NCBI RefSeq assembly: GCF_014837235.1
Contig: NZ_JACYFT010000001.1
Span: 695,688-759,687 of the forward strand
DNA length: 64,000 nt
Direction of reading: 5' to 3'
DNA from: Limnohabitans radicicola
Lineage (GTDB): Bacteria; Pseudomonadota; Gammaproteobacteria; Burkholderiales; Burkholderiaceae_C
This document shows positions 37,337-46,220 of this stretch, piece by piece (the first letter of the stretch is position 1; every line of letters starts with the position of its first letter). The translations under genes were made by a program, and so were the position numbers. The notes below the pieces were generated by a model that had not been told where the DNA came from, searched no databases, and saw only the letters and a program-made list of their open reading frames with translations.

Positions 37337-37921
37337 TCAGACAGGCCAGACCACGCCGTTGTCGTTCAGGATGGCGTCCAGCGGCTCGTCATGCGCCTCG
37401 GGCTCGAAATCGTCCACATAGCCCTGCGTGTAGCCCAGACCCACCGTGAACGGTTTGGGCTGCAAGGCGGCCAGGGTGCGATCGTAAAAGCCGCCACCGT
37501 AGCCGAGCCGGTAACCCCCAGCGCTGTAACCCACGCAAGGCACAAACAGCAGCGTGGGCACGATGATCTCGGTGTCCTTGGGCTTGGGGATGCCATAGGC
37601 ATCTTCTTCCATAGGGCATCCCGGGTACCAGGCATGGAAGGTGAGCGTTTTGTGCTCTTTGTTGACCACGGGCAGGCCGATGCGGCGGCGCTGCGGTTCG
37701 TCCAGCAACTCGCCGTCCTCCTTCCAGCGGTGCAGGGCCGGCAGCGGGTCGAACTCGCCCTTGATCGGCCAATAGGCGCCAATGACCGCATCGGGACGGT
37801 CAAACAACCAGATGCGCATGACCCGCTGCAAGGCCTCGGCGCGCGCCAGGCGGTCCGGCAGGTTCAATCTTTCTTCGATCAAGGCCTTTCGCAAGGCTTT
37901 TTTGGCTTCTGCTTTGTCCAT
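37337..37921 (-). CDS. 5-formyltetrahydrofolate cyclo-ligase
   Basis: A 194-residue enzyme converting 5-formyl-THF to 5,10-methenyl-THF with ATP. N-terminal K-A-E-A-K-K-A-L-R-K and YWPIKGEFDPLP; then the signature VPTLLFVPCVGYSAGGYRLGYGGGFYDRTLA, read in two parts, which holds the nucleotide-binding residues. Normal length. In many proteobacteria the 6S RNA gene precedes this gene, but here the divergent transglycosylase gene starts only 8 bases away, so 6S RNA is elsewhere. Confidence 0.95.
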   Translation of the reverse strand: MDKAEAKKALRKALIEERLNLPDRLARAEALQRVMRIWLFDRPDAVIGAYWPIKGEFDPLPALHRWKEDGELLDEPQRRRIGLPVVNKEHKTLTFHAWYPGCPMEEDAYGIPKPKDTEIIVPTLLFVPCVGYSAGGYRLGYGGGFYDRTLAALQPKPFTVGLGYTQGYVDDFEPEAHDEPLDAILNDNGVVWPV

Positions 37922-37929
37922 AATCCGAC

Positions 37930-39918
37930 ATGCCTTTTTTCAAGCAACTGCCTTCGATTCTGACACTGGTTGGCACCCTGTCTCTCGCCAGCCTCGCCAC
38001 CCCTGCCGCTCAGGCCCAAAACCGGGGGGACGACACCTTCCTGGAAATGCACCAGGCCTTCCGCAAAAACGACCGCACACGCCTGACGGCGCTGCTGCCC
38101 CAGCTGCAGGGGCACACGCTCGAACCCCTGGCGGCCTATTGGGAGCTGCGTATGCGGCTGGACACGGCGAGCGAAGCCGACATCCTGGGTTTCCTGACCA
38201 AATACGCGGGCAGCTACTACGAAGACCGCTTGCGCAACGACTGGCTGCTGCAGCTGGGCAAACGGCGCGACTGGCCCACGGTGGCCGCCCAGCACCGCAG
38301 CTACCGCATGAAGGACGACAAGGAGGTCAGCTGCTACGCGCTGGCGGCCGACGCGATCCTGAGCAAGATGGATGTGGCCGCCGAGGCCAAACGGCTGTGG
38401 TACGCGCAGCGCGATGCCGACGACGGCTGCACCTACCTGGCCGAGCACCTGCACTCGGGCCGCAAGATCAATGGCCTGGACCTGTGGCGCAAGGCGCGCA
38501 TCGCCATGGACGCGAACAAGCCCCGGGCGGCCAAAGATGCGGTGGACATCGAGGCGCCACGCCTGTCGGAGCAAGTCACCCTCATCTTCAACGACCCGGC
38601 CAAATACCTGGACAAGCGCATCCTGGCCATTACCAAAAGCCGCAAGGAACTGGCGGTGCTGGCCCTGATCCGGCTGGCGGCCACTGACCCGGACAAGGCG
38701 GCCAGAGAGCTGGACAAGCGCTGGGGCCTGATGCTCACGCCCGAAGAGCGCCACTGGACCTGGGCCGTGATCGGCAAACAGGCGGCGCAAAAACTGCAGG
38801 ACAACGCCAGCAGCTATTTCGCCAAAGTCCACAAGGACAGCGACCTGAGCGACGACCTGCTGATGTGGAAAATCCGCGCCGCCTTGCGCATGGGGCAATG
38901 GGGCCAGGTGCTCAGCGCCACCGAAGCCCTGAGCGCAGACAGCCGCAACGACCCGGCCTGGGTCTACTGGCGTGCCCGCGCACTGGCCGCCACCGCCACC
39001 AGCGACGTGCACAAACAGGAAGCCCAGCAACTGCTGCGCGGCATCGCCAGCGTGAAAGGTTTTTACGAACAGCTCGCGCTCGAAGAGCTGGGCCAGACCA
39101 TCACGGTGCCGGAACGCCCGGCACCGCTGACCCCCCAGGAAAAAGGCCAGGCCTTGGCCAACCCTGGCCTGCAGCGCGCGCTCTACGCCATCCAGTTGGG
39201 CCTGCGCGCCGAGGGCAACCGCGAGTGGAACTACAGCACCAACCTGCACACCCCAGGCGGCATGAACGACCGCGAACTGCTGGCTGCCGCCGACCTGGCC
39301 TGCCAGCGCCAGGTGTGGGACCGCTGCATCAACACCAGCGACCGCACCAAGGCCGTGATCGACTTTGAGCAGCGCTTTCCCATGCCGCTGCGCGAGATCG
39401 TGCTGCGCCGCTCGCAGGCCATTGGCATGGATCCGGCCTATGTGTACGGCCTGATCCGCCAGGAAAGCCGCTTCATCATGGACGCCCGCTCACACGTCGG
39501 CGCATCGGGCCTGATGCAGGTCATGCCCGCCACCGCCAAATGGACCGCCAAGAAAATTGGCCTCACCACCTTCACGCCAGAACAGATCACCGACAAGGAA
39601 ACCAACGTCGCCATCGGCACGGGCTACCTCAAGCTGGTGCTGGACGACTTTGCGGGCTCCATGCCCATGGCCGCCGCCGCTTACAACGCGGGCCCCAGCC
39701 GTCCACGCAACTGGCGCAACGGCCCGGTGCTCGAAGCGGCCATCTGGGCCGAGAACATCCCCTTCCAGGAAACGCGCGACTACGTCAAGAAGGTGCTGTC
39801 CAACACCACCAACTATGCGGCCCTCATCACCGGCAAGCCACAGTCGCTCAAAGCCCGCCTGGGCAGCGTGGGGCCGCGCGCCGCGAGCGCGCCCGAAGCC
39901 AACGCCGACCTGCCCTGA
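37930..39918 (+). CDS. soluble lytic murein transglycosylase (Slt70-like)
   Basis: A 662-residue periplasmic enzyme cleaving peptidoglycan glycan strands with formation of anhydro-muramic ends. It has a signal peptide (hydrophobic LTLVGTLSLASLATPA, cleavage near A-Q-A-Q). Residues about 30-470 form the alpha-superhelical U and L domains of Slt70. The SLT domain near residues 490-630 has the catalytic Glu in YGLIRQESRF, then ARSHVGASGLMQVMPATAKW and AAAYNAGPSRPRNW. No clear Shine-Dalgarno site is seen before the ATG. It converges with the next gene with no intervening base between stops. Confidence 0.93.
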   Translation: MPFFKQLPSILTLVGTLSLASLATPAAQAQNRGDDTFLEMHQAFRKNDRTRLTALLPQLQGHTLEPLAAYWELRMRLDTASEADILGFLTKYAGSYYEDRLRNDWLLQLGKRRDWPTVAAQHRSYRMKDDKEVSCYALAADAILSKMDVAAEAKRLWYAQRDADDGCTYLAEHLHSGRKINGLDLWRKARIAMDANKPRAAKDAVDIEAPRLSEQVTLIFNDPAKYLDKRILAITKSRKELAVLALIRLAATDPDKAARELDKRWGLMLTPEERHWTWAVIGKQAAQKLQDNASSYFAKVHKDSDLSDDLLMWKIRAALRMGQWGQVLSATEALSADSRNDPAWVYWRARALAATATSDVHKQEAQQLLRGIASVKGFYEQLALEELGQTITVPERPAPLTPQEKGQALANPGLQRALYAIQLGLRAEGNREWNYSTNLHTPGGMNDRELLAAADLACQRQVWDRCINTSDRTKAVIDFEQRFPMPLREIVLRRSQAIGMDPAYVYGLIRQESRFIMDARSHVGASGLMQVMPATAKWTAKKIGLTTFTPEQITDKETNVAIGTGYLKLVLDDFAGSMPMAAAAYNAGPSRPRNWRNGPVLEAAIWAENIPFQETRDYVKKVLSNTTNYAALITGKPQSLKARLGSVGPRAASAPEANADLP

Positions 39919-40212
39919 TCAGGCAGGGCCCAGCAGCTCATCCAGGTTCTGGCGGATCTTCTGCTCGATCTTGTCGGCATAAGCCCCCAGCAAAAAACCC
40001 AGCTTGAGCTGAAGGTCAAAGCGGTTGGCCGACACCGTGAGGCTGCCGCTGACGCCGCTGCGGGACATGCGCATCACGTCTTCGGTGTCGCCGGGCTCGA
40101 CCGCGCAGTCCATGCCCCATTCGGCCTCGGCCTGCTCGCGCCAGCGCTCGGCGATTTCACGGGCTTTGGGCAGGCCCAGGTTGTGGGTCCGTTCGATGTT
40201 CAGATCAGCCAT
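39919..40212 (-). CDS. polyhydroxyalkanoic acid system family protein
   Basis: A 97-residue protein of the PHA_gran_rgn type. It begins ADLNIERTHNLGLPKAREIAE and contains the repeated basic/amphipathic pattern R-S-G-V-S-G-S-L-T-V-S-A-N-R-F-D-L-Q-L-K-L-G-F-L-L, read in parts. Such proteins are found in PHA-producing betaproteobacteria and are thought to be granule-associated or regulatory; direct evidence is slight. ATG at 40212 is chosen; it overlaps the end of the upstream oxidoreductase gene by 8 bases. Confidence 0.83.
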   Translation of the reverse strand: MADLNIERTHNLGLPKAREIAERWREQAEAEWGMDCAVEPGDTEDVMRMSRSGVSGSLTVSANRFDLQLKLGFLLGAYADKIEQKIRQNLDELLGPA

Positions 40213-42265
40213 GGGCATCTTCTTTCTGCAGCAAGGCCACCTCCACCAGACAGTCGTAGAACACAGGCGCACGGCCCATGTCGGTCAGGTGCTGGCTGGT
40301 GAGTTCGTTCACATTGGTACCGTTCAGGCCCAGCTTGCGCCACCAGACGCCCAGACCGTTGACCACGCCGGGGCGGGCACGCTGGTTGAGCCGGGCCTTG
40401 CAGTGGTAGCTGCCACGGCCATTGAACACGCGCACCACCGCGCCATCGGCAATGCCACGGGCGGCAGCATCCTCGGGGTGCATCTCCAGCACGGGTTCGG
40501 CCTCGATGTCGCGCAGGCTTTGCACGTTCACAAAGGTCGAGTTGAGGAAGTTGCGTGCAGGCGGCGAGATCATGGCCAGCGGGTAAGGGCCTTGGCCTGA
40601 GGCCAGCTCGTAGTTGGGCACATGGTCGGGCAGACCGTCTTGCCCCATGTCGGCCAAGCGTTGGCTGAAGAATTCGCAGCGACCCGAAGGCGTGGGAAAG
40701 CCGCCTTGCGCAAACGGCGCGTCGGGCACAGGCAAAGAAGCAAAGCCGTGCTGCAACAACACCTCAAAGTCTTTCTCGTCACCGATCGCCATGCGGCACA
40801 GCTGCTCGTCGGTGTCGGCAAAGCAGGCGTCGTCAAAGCCCATGCGGGCCGCCAAGGCCCGGAAGATGTCGGTGTTGGTGCGCGCCCCGCCCACGGGGGC
40901 GATGGCGGGGCGGTTCAGCAGCACATCGGTGTGGCCGTAGGTGGTGTGGATGTCCCAGTGCTCCAGCTGCGTGGTGGCGGGCAGGATGTAGTCGGCCATG
41001 TCGGCCGTGTCGGTCTTGAAATGCTCCAGCACCACGGTGAACAGGTCTTCGCGGGCAAAGCCCTGCACCACCTTGCCCGACTCGGGGGCCACGGCCACCG
41101 GGTTGCTGTTGTAGACCACCAGCGCTTCGATCTTCGGCCCAAACGCAGCTGAGGCCTCGCGCAGCAGGTCGTCGCCGATCGTGCTCATGTTGATGGTGCG
41201 CGGGCGGCGCTCGCCCAGCAGGTCGGGCCGCTGCAGCGCCGTACGGCGCACCGGAAAATGGCCCGAACTGCTCATCAGCAAGCCGCCAGCGCGGTGGCGC
41301 CAGGCACCCGTGAGCGCAGGCAGGCAGGCGACCGCACGCACCGCGTTGCCACCACCGCGCACGCGCTGCATGCCGTAGTTCAGGCGAATGGCGGCAGGCT
41401 TTGTGGTGCCCCAGTCGCGGGCCAGCTGGCGGATCTGCTCAATGGGCACGCCGCACACCTCGGCGGCACGCTCGGGGGGCCACTGCAGGGCACGTTCGCG
41501 CAAGTCCGCCCAGCCCAGGGTGTGTTGGTCGATGTAGTCCTGGTCCAGCCAGCCGTGCGTGATCAACTCGTGCATCACGGCCAGCGCCAGCGCTGCGTCG
41601 GTGCCAGGTTTGAGCGCAATGTGTTCGTGGCACTTGTCGGCGGTTTCGGTTTTGCGGGGGTCGATGCACACCAGCCGTGCGCCGTTGCGCTTGGCCTCTT
41701 GCGCGATGCGCCAGAAATGCAAGTTGGAGCCGATCGAATTGCTGCCCCAGATGACGATCAGCTTCGACTCGGCAAAGAACTGCACCTTCATGCCGACCTT
41801 GTTGCCCAGCGTCTGTGTCAGCCCCTCGGCTCCGGCCGAAGCGCAAATGGTGCGGTCCAGCAGCGACGCGCCCAGTTGGTGGAAAAACCGCGCCGAGATC
41901 GACTCGCCCTGCACCAGACCCATGGTGCCCGCATAGCTGTAGGGCAGGATGGCCTGTGGGTCGCGAGCGGCAATGGCCTGCAAACGCTTGGCGATGTCAT
42001 CGAGTGCCGCGTCCCAGCTCACCGGCTCGAACTGGCCTGAGCCCTTGGGGCCCACGCGTTTGAGCGGCTGCAAGACCCGCTCGGGGTGGTAGGTCCGCTC
42101 GGCGTAGCGCGAGACCTTGGTGCACAGCACCCCGTCGGTCATGGGGTGGGCGGGGTTGCCTTGCACCTTGGTGGCACGGCCGTTTTCAACGGTCGTGAGC
42201 AAGGCGCAGGTGTCGGGACAATCGTGCGGGCAGGCGCCACGCACCACTTGGATGGCATCGGTCAT
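40205..42265 (-). CDS. molybdopterin-dependent oxidoreductase (formate dehydrogenase/DMSO reductase superfamily)
   Basis: A 686-residue enzyme. N-terminal 4Fe-4S site: ACPHDCPDTCALL with a further Cys in VLCTKVSRY. The molybdopterin domain shows IWGSNSIGSNLHFW, RLVCIDPRKTETADK and LKPGTDAALALAVMHEL. The C-terminal dinucleotide-binding domain includes NPVAVAPESGKVVQGF and the MHPEDAAARGIADGAVVRVFN barrel. No twin-arginine signal, so it is cytoplasmic. It resembles single-subunit oxidoreductases of the BisC-related kind annotated without known substrate. Start at 42265; the long upstream frame is non-coding and includes a REP-like repeat. Nearby cofactor genes are absent. Confidence 0.9.
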   Translation of the reverse strand: MTDAIQVVRGACPHDCPDTCALLTTVENGRATKVQGNPAHPMTDGVLCTKVSRYAERTYHPERVLQPLKRVGPKGSGQFEPVSWDAALDDIAKRLQAIAARDPQAILPYSYAGTMGLVQGESISARFFHQLGASLLDRTICASAGAEGLTQTLGNKVGMKVQFFAESKLIVIWGSNSIGSNLHFWRIAQEAKRNGARLVCIDPRKTETADKCHEHIALKPGTDAALALAVMHELITHGWLDQDYIDQHTLGWADLRERALQWPPERAAEVCGVPIEQIRQLARDWGTTKPAAIRLNYGMQRVRGGGNAVRAVACLPALTGAWRHRAGGLLMSSSGHFPVRRTALQRPDLLGERRPRTINMSTIGDDLLREASAAFGPKIEALVVYNSNPVAVAPESGKVVQGFAREDLFTVVLEHFKTDTADMADYILPATTQLEHWDIHTTYGHTDVLLNRPAIAPVGGARTNTDIFRALAARMGFDDACFADTDEQLCRMAIGDEKDFEVLLQHGFASLPVPDAPFAQGGFPTPSGRCEFFSQRLADMGQDGLPDHVPNYELASGQGPYPLAMISPPARNFLNSTFVNVQSLRDIEAEPVLEMHPEDAAARGIADGAVVRVFNGRGSYHCKARLNQRARPGVVNGLGVWWRKLGLNGTNVNELTSQHLTDMGRAPVFYDCLVEVALLQKEDAHG

Positions 42266-42292
42266 GCAGCCAATTGTGGCGCATCTCTTGCC

Positions 42293-42370
42293 TTGCAGGA
42301 GCCCCGCCCCCGGGGCGATGGTGGGCGGTCCGCAGGCGTTCATTCGTGGCGAGGGCGCCGCTCCTGCAGG
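42293..42370. repeat. REP-like inverted repeat (GCAGGAGC arms)
   Basis: GCAGGAGC (42295-42302) and its complement GCTCCTGC (42360-42367) face each other across 57 bases, in the 123-base gap between the oxidoreductase and CapA genes. The interior contains a GCCCCGCCCCCGGGGC hairpin and GGCGAGGGCGCC. This arrangement resembles repetitive extragenic palindromes; no second copy was seen in the window, so repetitive status is unverified. Confidence 0.4.
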
Positions 42371-42388
42371 GCCACAGGGTCAAACCAC

Positions 42389-43387
42389 TCAGCGCCGCTG
42401 CCCTGCCAGACATGACCCGATGGCCGCCTCGCCCCGCTGCCAGCACGGGCTGGCGGTGGCCGGGTCGCGTTTCGGGATGCCCTGCATGTCGATGCGGGCC
42501 ACATGGGTGTCCAAAGCACGCACGCCCTGCTTGTCCATTTGCAGCCGCAGCACCCAGCCTTGGCGCTGGTAGTCGTTGTCGGTTTCCTTCATGACGAAAT
42601 TGCCGACGCTGTAGACAATGGGCTTGCCCTGGTGGTGCTCGATGTCCTGCGTCACATGCGGGTGACCACCGATCACGGCATCGGCCCCGGCCTCGATCAT
42701 CAGGCGCGCCAGTTGCCGCTGGCGGGTGTTGGCCACGCGTTCGTTTTCCCAGCCCCAGTGCATGAATGGGATCACCAAATCGGCCTTGTGCACCTGACGG
42801 GCGCGGCGGATGTCATCCACCACCTGCTCGTCCTCGCTCCAGGCCACGCCTGGCGCATCGTGGCCCGCCTCGAAGCTGCGCGGCAGAAATTCGTTGTAGC
42901 TCAGGAGGGCGATGCGCAGGCCGCGCCGCTCCACGATCCAGGGCGCATGGGCTTGGCTCAGATTGAGGCCCCCACCCGCCTGTGCGAGCCCCGCCTTTTG
43001 CAGCAGCCCCAGCATCTCGGCAAAGGCCTCGCGGCCAAAGTCGCCCGAGTGGTTGTTGGCCAGGGTCACCCCGTCCAGGTGCCTTTTCAGCACGGGCAAG
43101 ACCCGCGGGTGGGCCCGGAAGGTGTAGTTCTTGCGCCCGGCCGAACCGCCCGTGGCCACCACGCACTCCAGATTGGCCAGGCGCACATCGGCCTGCGCAA
43201 ACAGCGGCGCAAAGTCGGCCAGCGGGTCACCGCCGCGCTCAATCAAGGCACCCGCATCGTCATCGAGCGTGGTGTCCCCGGCAAACACCAGGGTCACGGG
43301 CTGATCGGGCAGGGCTGGGGGCTGGGCCGTTGCGGCCAGGGCCCAAGCCAGCGCTGCCAATACCAGCCATCTGAACACAGCGGTCAT
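42389..43387 (-). CDS. CapA/PgsA-family protein (poly-gamma-glutamate synthesis-type phosphoesterase fold)
   Basis: A 332-residue exported protein. Signal peptide at residues 1-21 (core LVLAALAWALAATAQ). It carries the CapA calcineurin-like metallophosphoesterase pattern: FAGDTTLDDDAG, NLECVV, LANNHSGDFG, FMHWGWEN, IGGHPHVTQDIEHHQGKPIV and YSVGNFV. The family is named from capsule/poly-gamma-glutamate loci, but many members in proteobacteria are isolated and of unknown role, as here. Its start overlaps the stop of the small upstream secreted-protein gene by 4 bases. Confidence 0.87.
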   Translation of the reverse strand: MTAVFRWLVLAALAWALAATAQPPALPDQPVTLVFAGDTTLDDDAGALIERGGDPLADFAPLFAQADVRLANLECVVATGGSAGRKNYTFRAHPRVLPVLKRHLDGVTLANNHSGDFGREAFAEMLGLLQKAGLAQAGGGLNLSQAHAPWIVERRGLRIALLSYNEFLPRSFEAGHDAPGVAWSEDEQVVDDIRRARQVHKADLVIPFMHWGWENERVANTRQRQLARLMIEAGADAVIGGHPHVTQDIEHHQGKPIVYSVGNFVMKETDNDYQRQGWVLRLQMDKQGVRALDTHVARIDMQGIPKRDPATASPCWQRGEAAIGSCLAGQRR

Positions 43388-43824
43388 GGCGTGGCCCCCT
43401 GCAAGGTGCAGCTGTACATCAGTTCACGCTCCAGCGGCCCGGCATAGAGGTATTGCTGACCCGTCAAAAACTGGGGACTGAGATTGAATGGCGGCAAAAA
43501 CTTGGCCTGGTGGATGGGCAAGGCCTGCGCACCGTCCACCAGGTAGGCGTAAATCAGCACCCGGTCCACCCTTTGCGCGGTGCCGACCACGATGGGCTTG
43601 AAGCGGAATCGCCCGCCAATGTCCACCGAGGGCACGGGGTACGGGTCCAGCACCGGCTCGGCACGTACCGTGTGGGTCGTGCCGGCATACGTCACCTGAC
43701 ACTGCAGCTGCGCCGCCGAAGCCGCACTGGCCGGGCCGGCACAGACCAGCCAGGCGGCGCCCAAGGCGCGCCAGGGGGATGTGAAACGGGGTCGTCCTGT
43801 CATGTCAAGCATTGTGCATACCAC
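43384..43824 (-). CDS. small secreted protein of unknown function
   Basis: A 146-residue protein (138 from the alternative ATG at 43803). An N-terminal hydrophobic stretch (ALGAAWLVCAGPASAASA) looks like a signal peptide. The mature part contains Q-C-Q-V-T-Y-A-G-T-T-H-T-V-R-A-E-P and Y-S-C-T-L-Q-G, possibly a disulfide pair near each end. I do not recognise the family. The coupling to capA (ATGA) suggests a shared periplasmic role. The first ATG has GAGG about 8 bases upstream, so it is kept. Confidence 0.65.
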   Translation of the reverse strand: MVCTMLDMTGRPRFTSPWRALGAAWLVCAGPASAASAAQLQCQVTYAGTTHTVRAEPVLDPYPVPSVDIGGRFRFKPIVVGTAQRVDRVLIYAYLVDGAQALPIHQAKFLPPFNLSPQFLTGQQYLYAGPLERELMYSCTLQGATP

Positions 43825-43911
43825 CGCCTCGGTAGGAACCCTGATGCCCGATGTCCCTCAGGTGCGGCGGGGTGATGGCAAGAATGCGCTGCAAAGGCTA
43901 GACTGATCCTT

Positions 43912-45123
43912 ATGAAACTCATTGATTCCATCCTCACCGACGCGGCCAGCATCGCGGCCATTCGCAAAGACATCCACGCCCACCCCGAGCTGTGCTTTGA
44001 AGAAGTGCGCACTGCCGATGTGGTGGCCCAGCAGCTGACCGACTGGGGCATCCCCATCCACCGCGGCATGGGCACCACCGGTGTGGTGGGCATCGTGCAC
44101 GGGCGCGACGGCGGCGCCTGCGGGCGCGCCATTGGCCTGCGCGCCGACATGGATGCCCTGCCCATGCAGGAGTTCAACACCTTCGCCCACGCCAGCAAAC
44201 ACCAGGGCAAGATGCACGCCTGTGGCCACGATGGCCACACCGCCATGCTGCTGGCTGCGGCCAAGCACTTTGCCAAGCACCGCGACTTTGACGGCACGGT
44301 GTATTTGATCTTCCAACCTGCAGAAGAAGGCGGCGGTGGTGCCCGCGAGATGATCAAGGACGGCCTGTTCGAGAAGTTCCCGATGCAGGCCGTGTTCGGC
44401 ATGCACAACTGGCCTGGCGCACCCGTGGGCACCTTTGCCGTGAGCGCTGGCCCCGTGATGGCGTCCAGCAACGAGTTCAAGATCACCATCCGGGGCAAAG
44501 GCAGCCATGCGGCGTTGCCGCACAACGGCATCGACCCGGTGCCGATCGCCTGCCAGATGGTGCAGGGCTTTCAGACCATCATCACCCGCAACAAAAAGCC
44601 GGTGGACGCGGGCGTGATCTCGGTCACCATGATCCACGCGGGTGAAGCCACCAACGTGGTGCCCGACTCGTGCGAACTGCAAGGCACTGTGCGCACCTTC
44701 AGCATCGAGGTGCTCGATTTGATCGAAACCCGCATGAAGCAAGTCGCCGAGTCGATCTGCGCTGCCTTTGACGCGCAATGCGAGTTCGAGTTCGAGCGCA
44801 ACTACCCGCCCACCATCAACAGCCCGGCCGAGGCCGACTTTGCACGTCAGGTCATGACCGGCATCGTGGGGGCAGACCATGTGGTGACCCAAGAGCCCAC
44901 CATGGGCGCAGAAGACTTCTCGTACATGCTGCAAGCCAAGCCCGGCGCTTATGTGTTCATCAGCAACGGCGATGGCGCCCATCGCGAAATGGGCCACGGC
45001 GGTGGCCCCTGCACGCTGCACAACCCGAGCTACGACTTCAACGACGACCTGATCCCGCTGGGCGGCACCTACTGGGTGGAACTGGCGACGCAGTGGCTGG
45101 CCAAGCCCACACAAACTGCCTGA
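43912..45123 (+). CDS. M20-family amidohydrolase (hippurate hydrolase/N-acyl-amino-acid type)
   Basis: A 403-residue metal-dependent amidohydrolase. It has IRKDIHAHPELCFEE, RADMDALPM, MHACGHDGHTAMLL (metal-binding His and catalytic region), the PAEEGGGGAREMI block, the KGSHAALPHNGIDP dimerisation domain and GAEDFSYM near the end. This set defines the hippuricase/IAA-amino acid hydrolase branch of M20D. It likely releases amino acids from N-acyl conjugates. The M14-like gene follows after 11 bases, so the two may act on related peptides or conjugates. Confidence 0.92.
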   Translation: MKLIDSILTDAASIAAIRKDIHAHPELCFEEVRTADVVAQQLTDWGIPIHRGMGTTGVVGIVHGRDGGACGRAIGLRADMDALPMQEFNTFAHASKHQGKMHACGHDGHTAMLLAAAKHFAKHRDFDGTVYLIFQPAEEGGGGAREMIKDGLFEKFPMQAVFGMHNWPGAPVGTFAVSAGPVMASSNEFKITIRGKGSHAALPHNGIDPVPIACQMVQGFQTIITRNKKPVDAGVISVTMIHAGEATNVVPDSCELQGTVRTFSIEVLDLIETRMKQVAESICAAFDAQCEFEFERNYPPTINSPAEADFARQVMTGIVGADHVVTQEPTMGAEDFSYMLQAKPGAYVFISNGDGAHREMGHGGGPCTLHNPSYDFNDDLIPLGGTYWVELATQWLAKPTQTA

Positions 45124-45134
45124 CAGGAACACGC

Positions 45135-46220
45135 ATGACCGATATCCAGAGCAGCTTCTCCAAAAGCTACGCAGAAGCCCGCCAGAAGTTCCTGAACGCC
45201 GCACAGGCCGCAGGCCTTGTGGTGGACTCGAACATCCATCCTTTGAAGGGCCGTGACGGCGAAGAGCTGGCCATGGACGTGGTGCTCGACGGTGCACCCG
45301 ATGCACAGCGTTTGCTGATCATCAGCAGCGCCTGCCATGGCGTGGAAGGCTACTGCGGCTCGGGCGTGCAGGTCCACGCCCTGCAAAACAGCGCCTGGCG
45401 CGACGCGGCCAGGGCCAACGGGGTGGCCGTGCTCTACATCCATGCGCTCAATCCACATGGGTTCTCGCATGTGCGCCGGGTGACCCACGAAAACGTGGAC
45501 ATCAACCGCAACTTCCAGGACTTTTCCAAACCTTTGCCCGCCAACGAGGCTTACCGGGAAATCCACCCGCTGCTGCTGCCCGAGGTCTGGCCACCGGACG
45601 CGGCCAACGCGGCGGCCACGGGCCAGTACATCGCCGAACGGGGCATGAAGGCTTTCCAGGCAGCCATCTCCAAGGGGCAGCACGAGTTCCCCGATGGACT
45701 GTTCTTCGGTGGGCAGGCCCCCACCTGGAGCAACCTGACGGTGCGCAAGGTGCTGCAAAAGTACGGGCAGCGCTGCAAGAAATTCGCCTGGATCGACCTG
45801 CACACGGGCCTGGGCCCGAGCGGCGTGGGCGAGCGCATTTTTGCCTGCGCCGACGACGCCGCCGCCTATACCCGGGCCAAAGCCTGGTGGGGCCAGGGTA
45901 TCACCTCGATCTATGACGGCTCATCCACCTCGGCCTTCCTCACAGGCCTGATGTGGATGTCGGCCTACCAGGAGTGCCCGCAGGCCGAGTACACCGGCAT
46001 CGCCATGGAGTACGGCACCCAGCCCACCGACAAAGTGATGCACGCCCTGCGCGGCGACCACTGGCTGCACCTGCACCACGAAGCCCCTGCGGCCCTGCGC
46101 CAGCAGATCAAGCAGGACCTGATGGACGCGTTTTATGTGGACACCGACGAGTGGCGCACCCAGATCGTCGACCAGGCGATGGACGCGATGCACCAGGCCG
46201 CCACGGGCCTGAACAGCTGA
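45135..46220 (+). CDS. DUF2817 / M14-type carboxypeptidase-like protein
   Basis: A 361-residue zinc-carboxypeptidase-like protein. The metal-ligand pattern SACHGVEGYCGS (H-x-x-E) is near residue 70, followed by NVDINRNFQDF typical of M14 substrate binding, and FAWIDLHTGLGP holding the third His. The final catalytic Glu may be in GIAMEYGT. DUF2817 members are predicted amidohydrolases of unknown substrate. AGGA precedes the ATG. It sits between the M20 gene (11 bases) and the NDUFA9-like gene (directly adjacent), all in one direction. Confidence 0.85.
   Translation: MTDIQSSFSKSYAEARQKFLNAAQAAGLVVDSNIHPLKGRDGEELAMDVVLDGAPDAQRLLIISSACHGVEGYCGSGVQVHALQNSAWRDAARANGVAVLYIHALNPHGFSHVRRVTHENVDINRNFQDFSKPLPANEAYREIHPLLLPEVWPPDAANAAATGQYIAERGMKAFQAAISKGQHEFPDGLFFGGQAPTWSNLTVRKVLQKYGQRCKKFAWIDLHTGLGPSGVGERIFACADDAAAYTRAKAWWGQGITSIYDGSSTSAFLTGLMWMSAYQECPQAEYTGIAMEYGTQPTDKVMHALRGDHWLHLHHEAPAALRQQIKQDLMDAFYVDTDEWRTQIVDQAMDAMHQAATGLNS

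Noticed and set aside
37900-37935. 6S RNA gene expected beside the 5-formyl-THF cyclo-ligase gene
   Set aside because: Only 8 bases separate this gene from the divergent transglycosylase gene, so there is no room.
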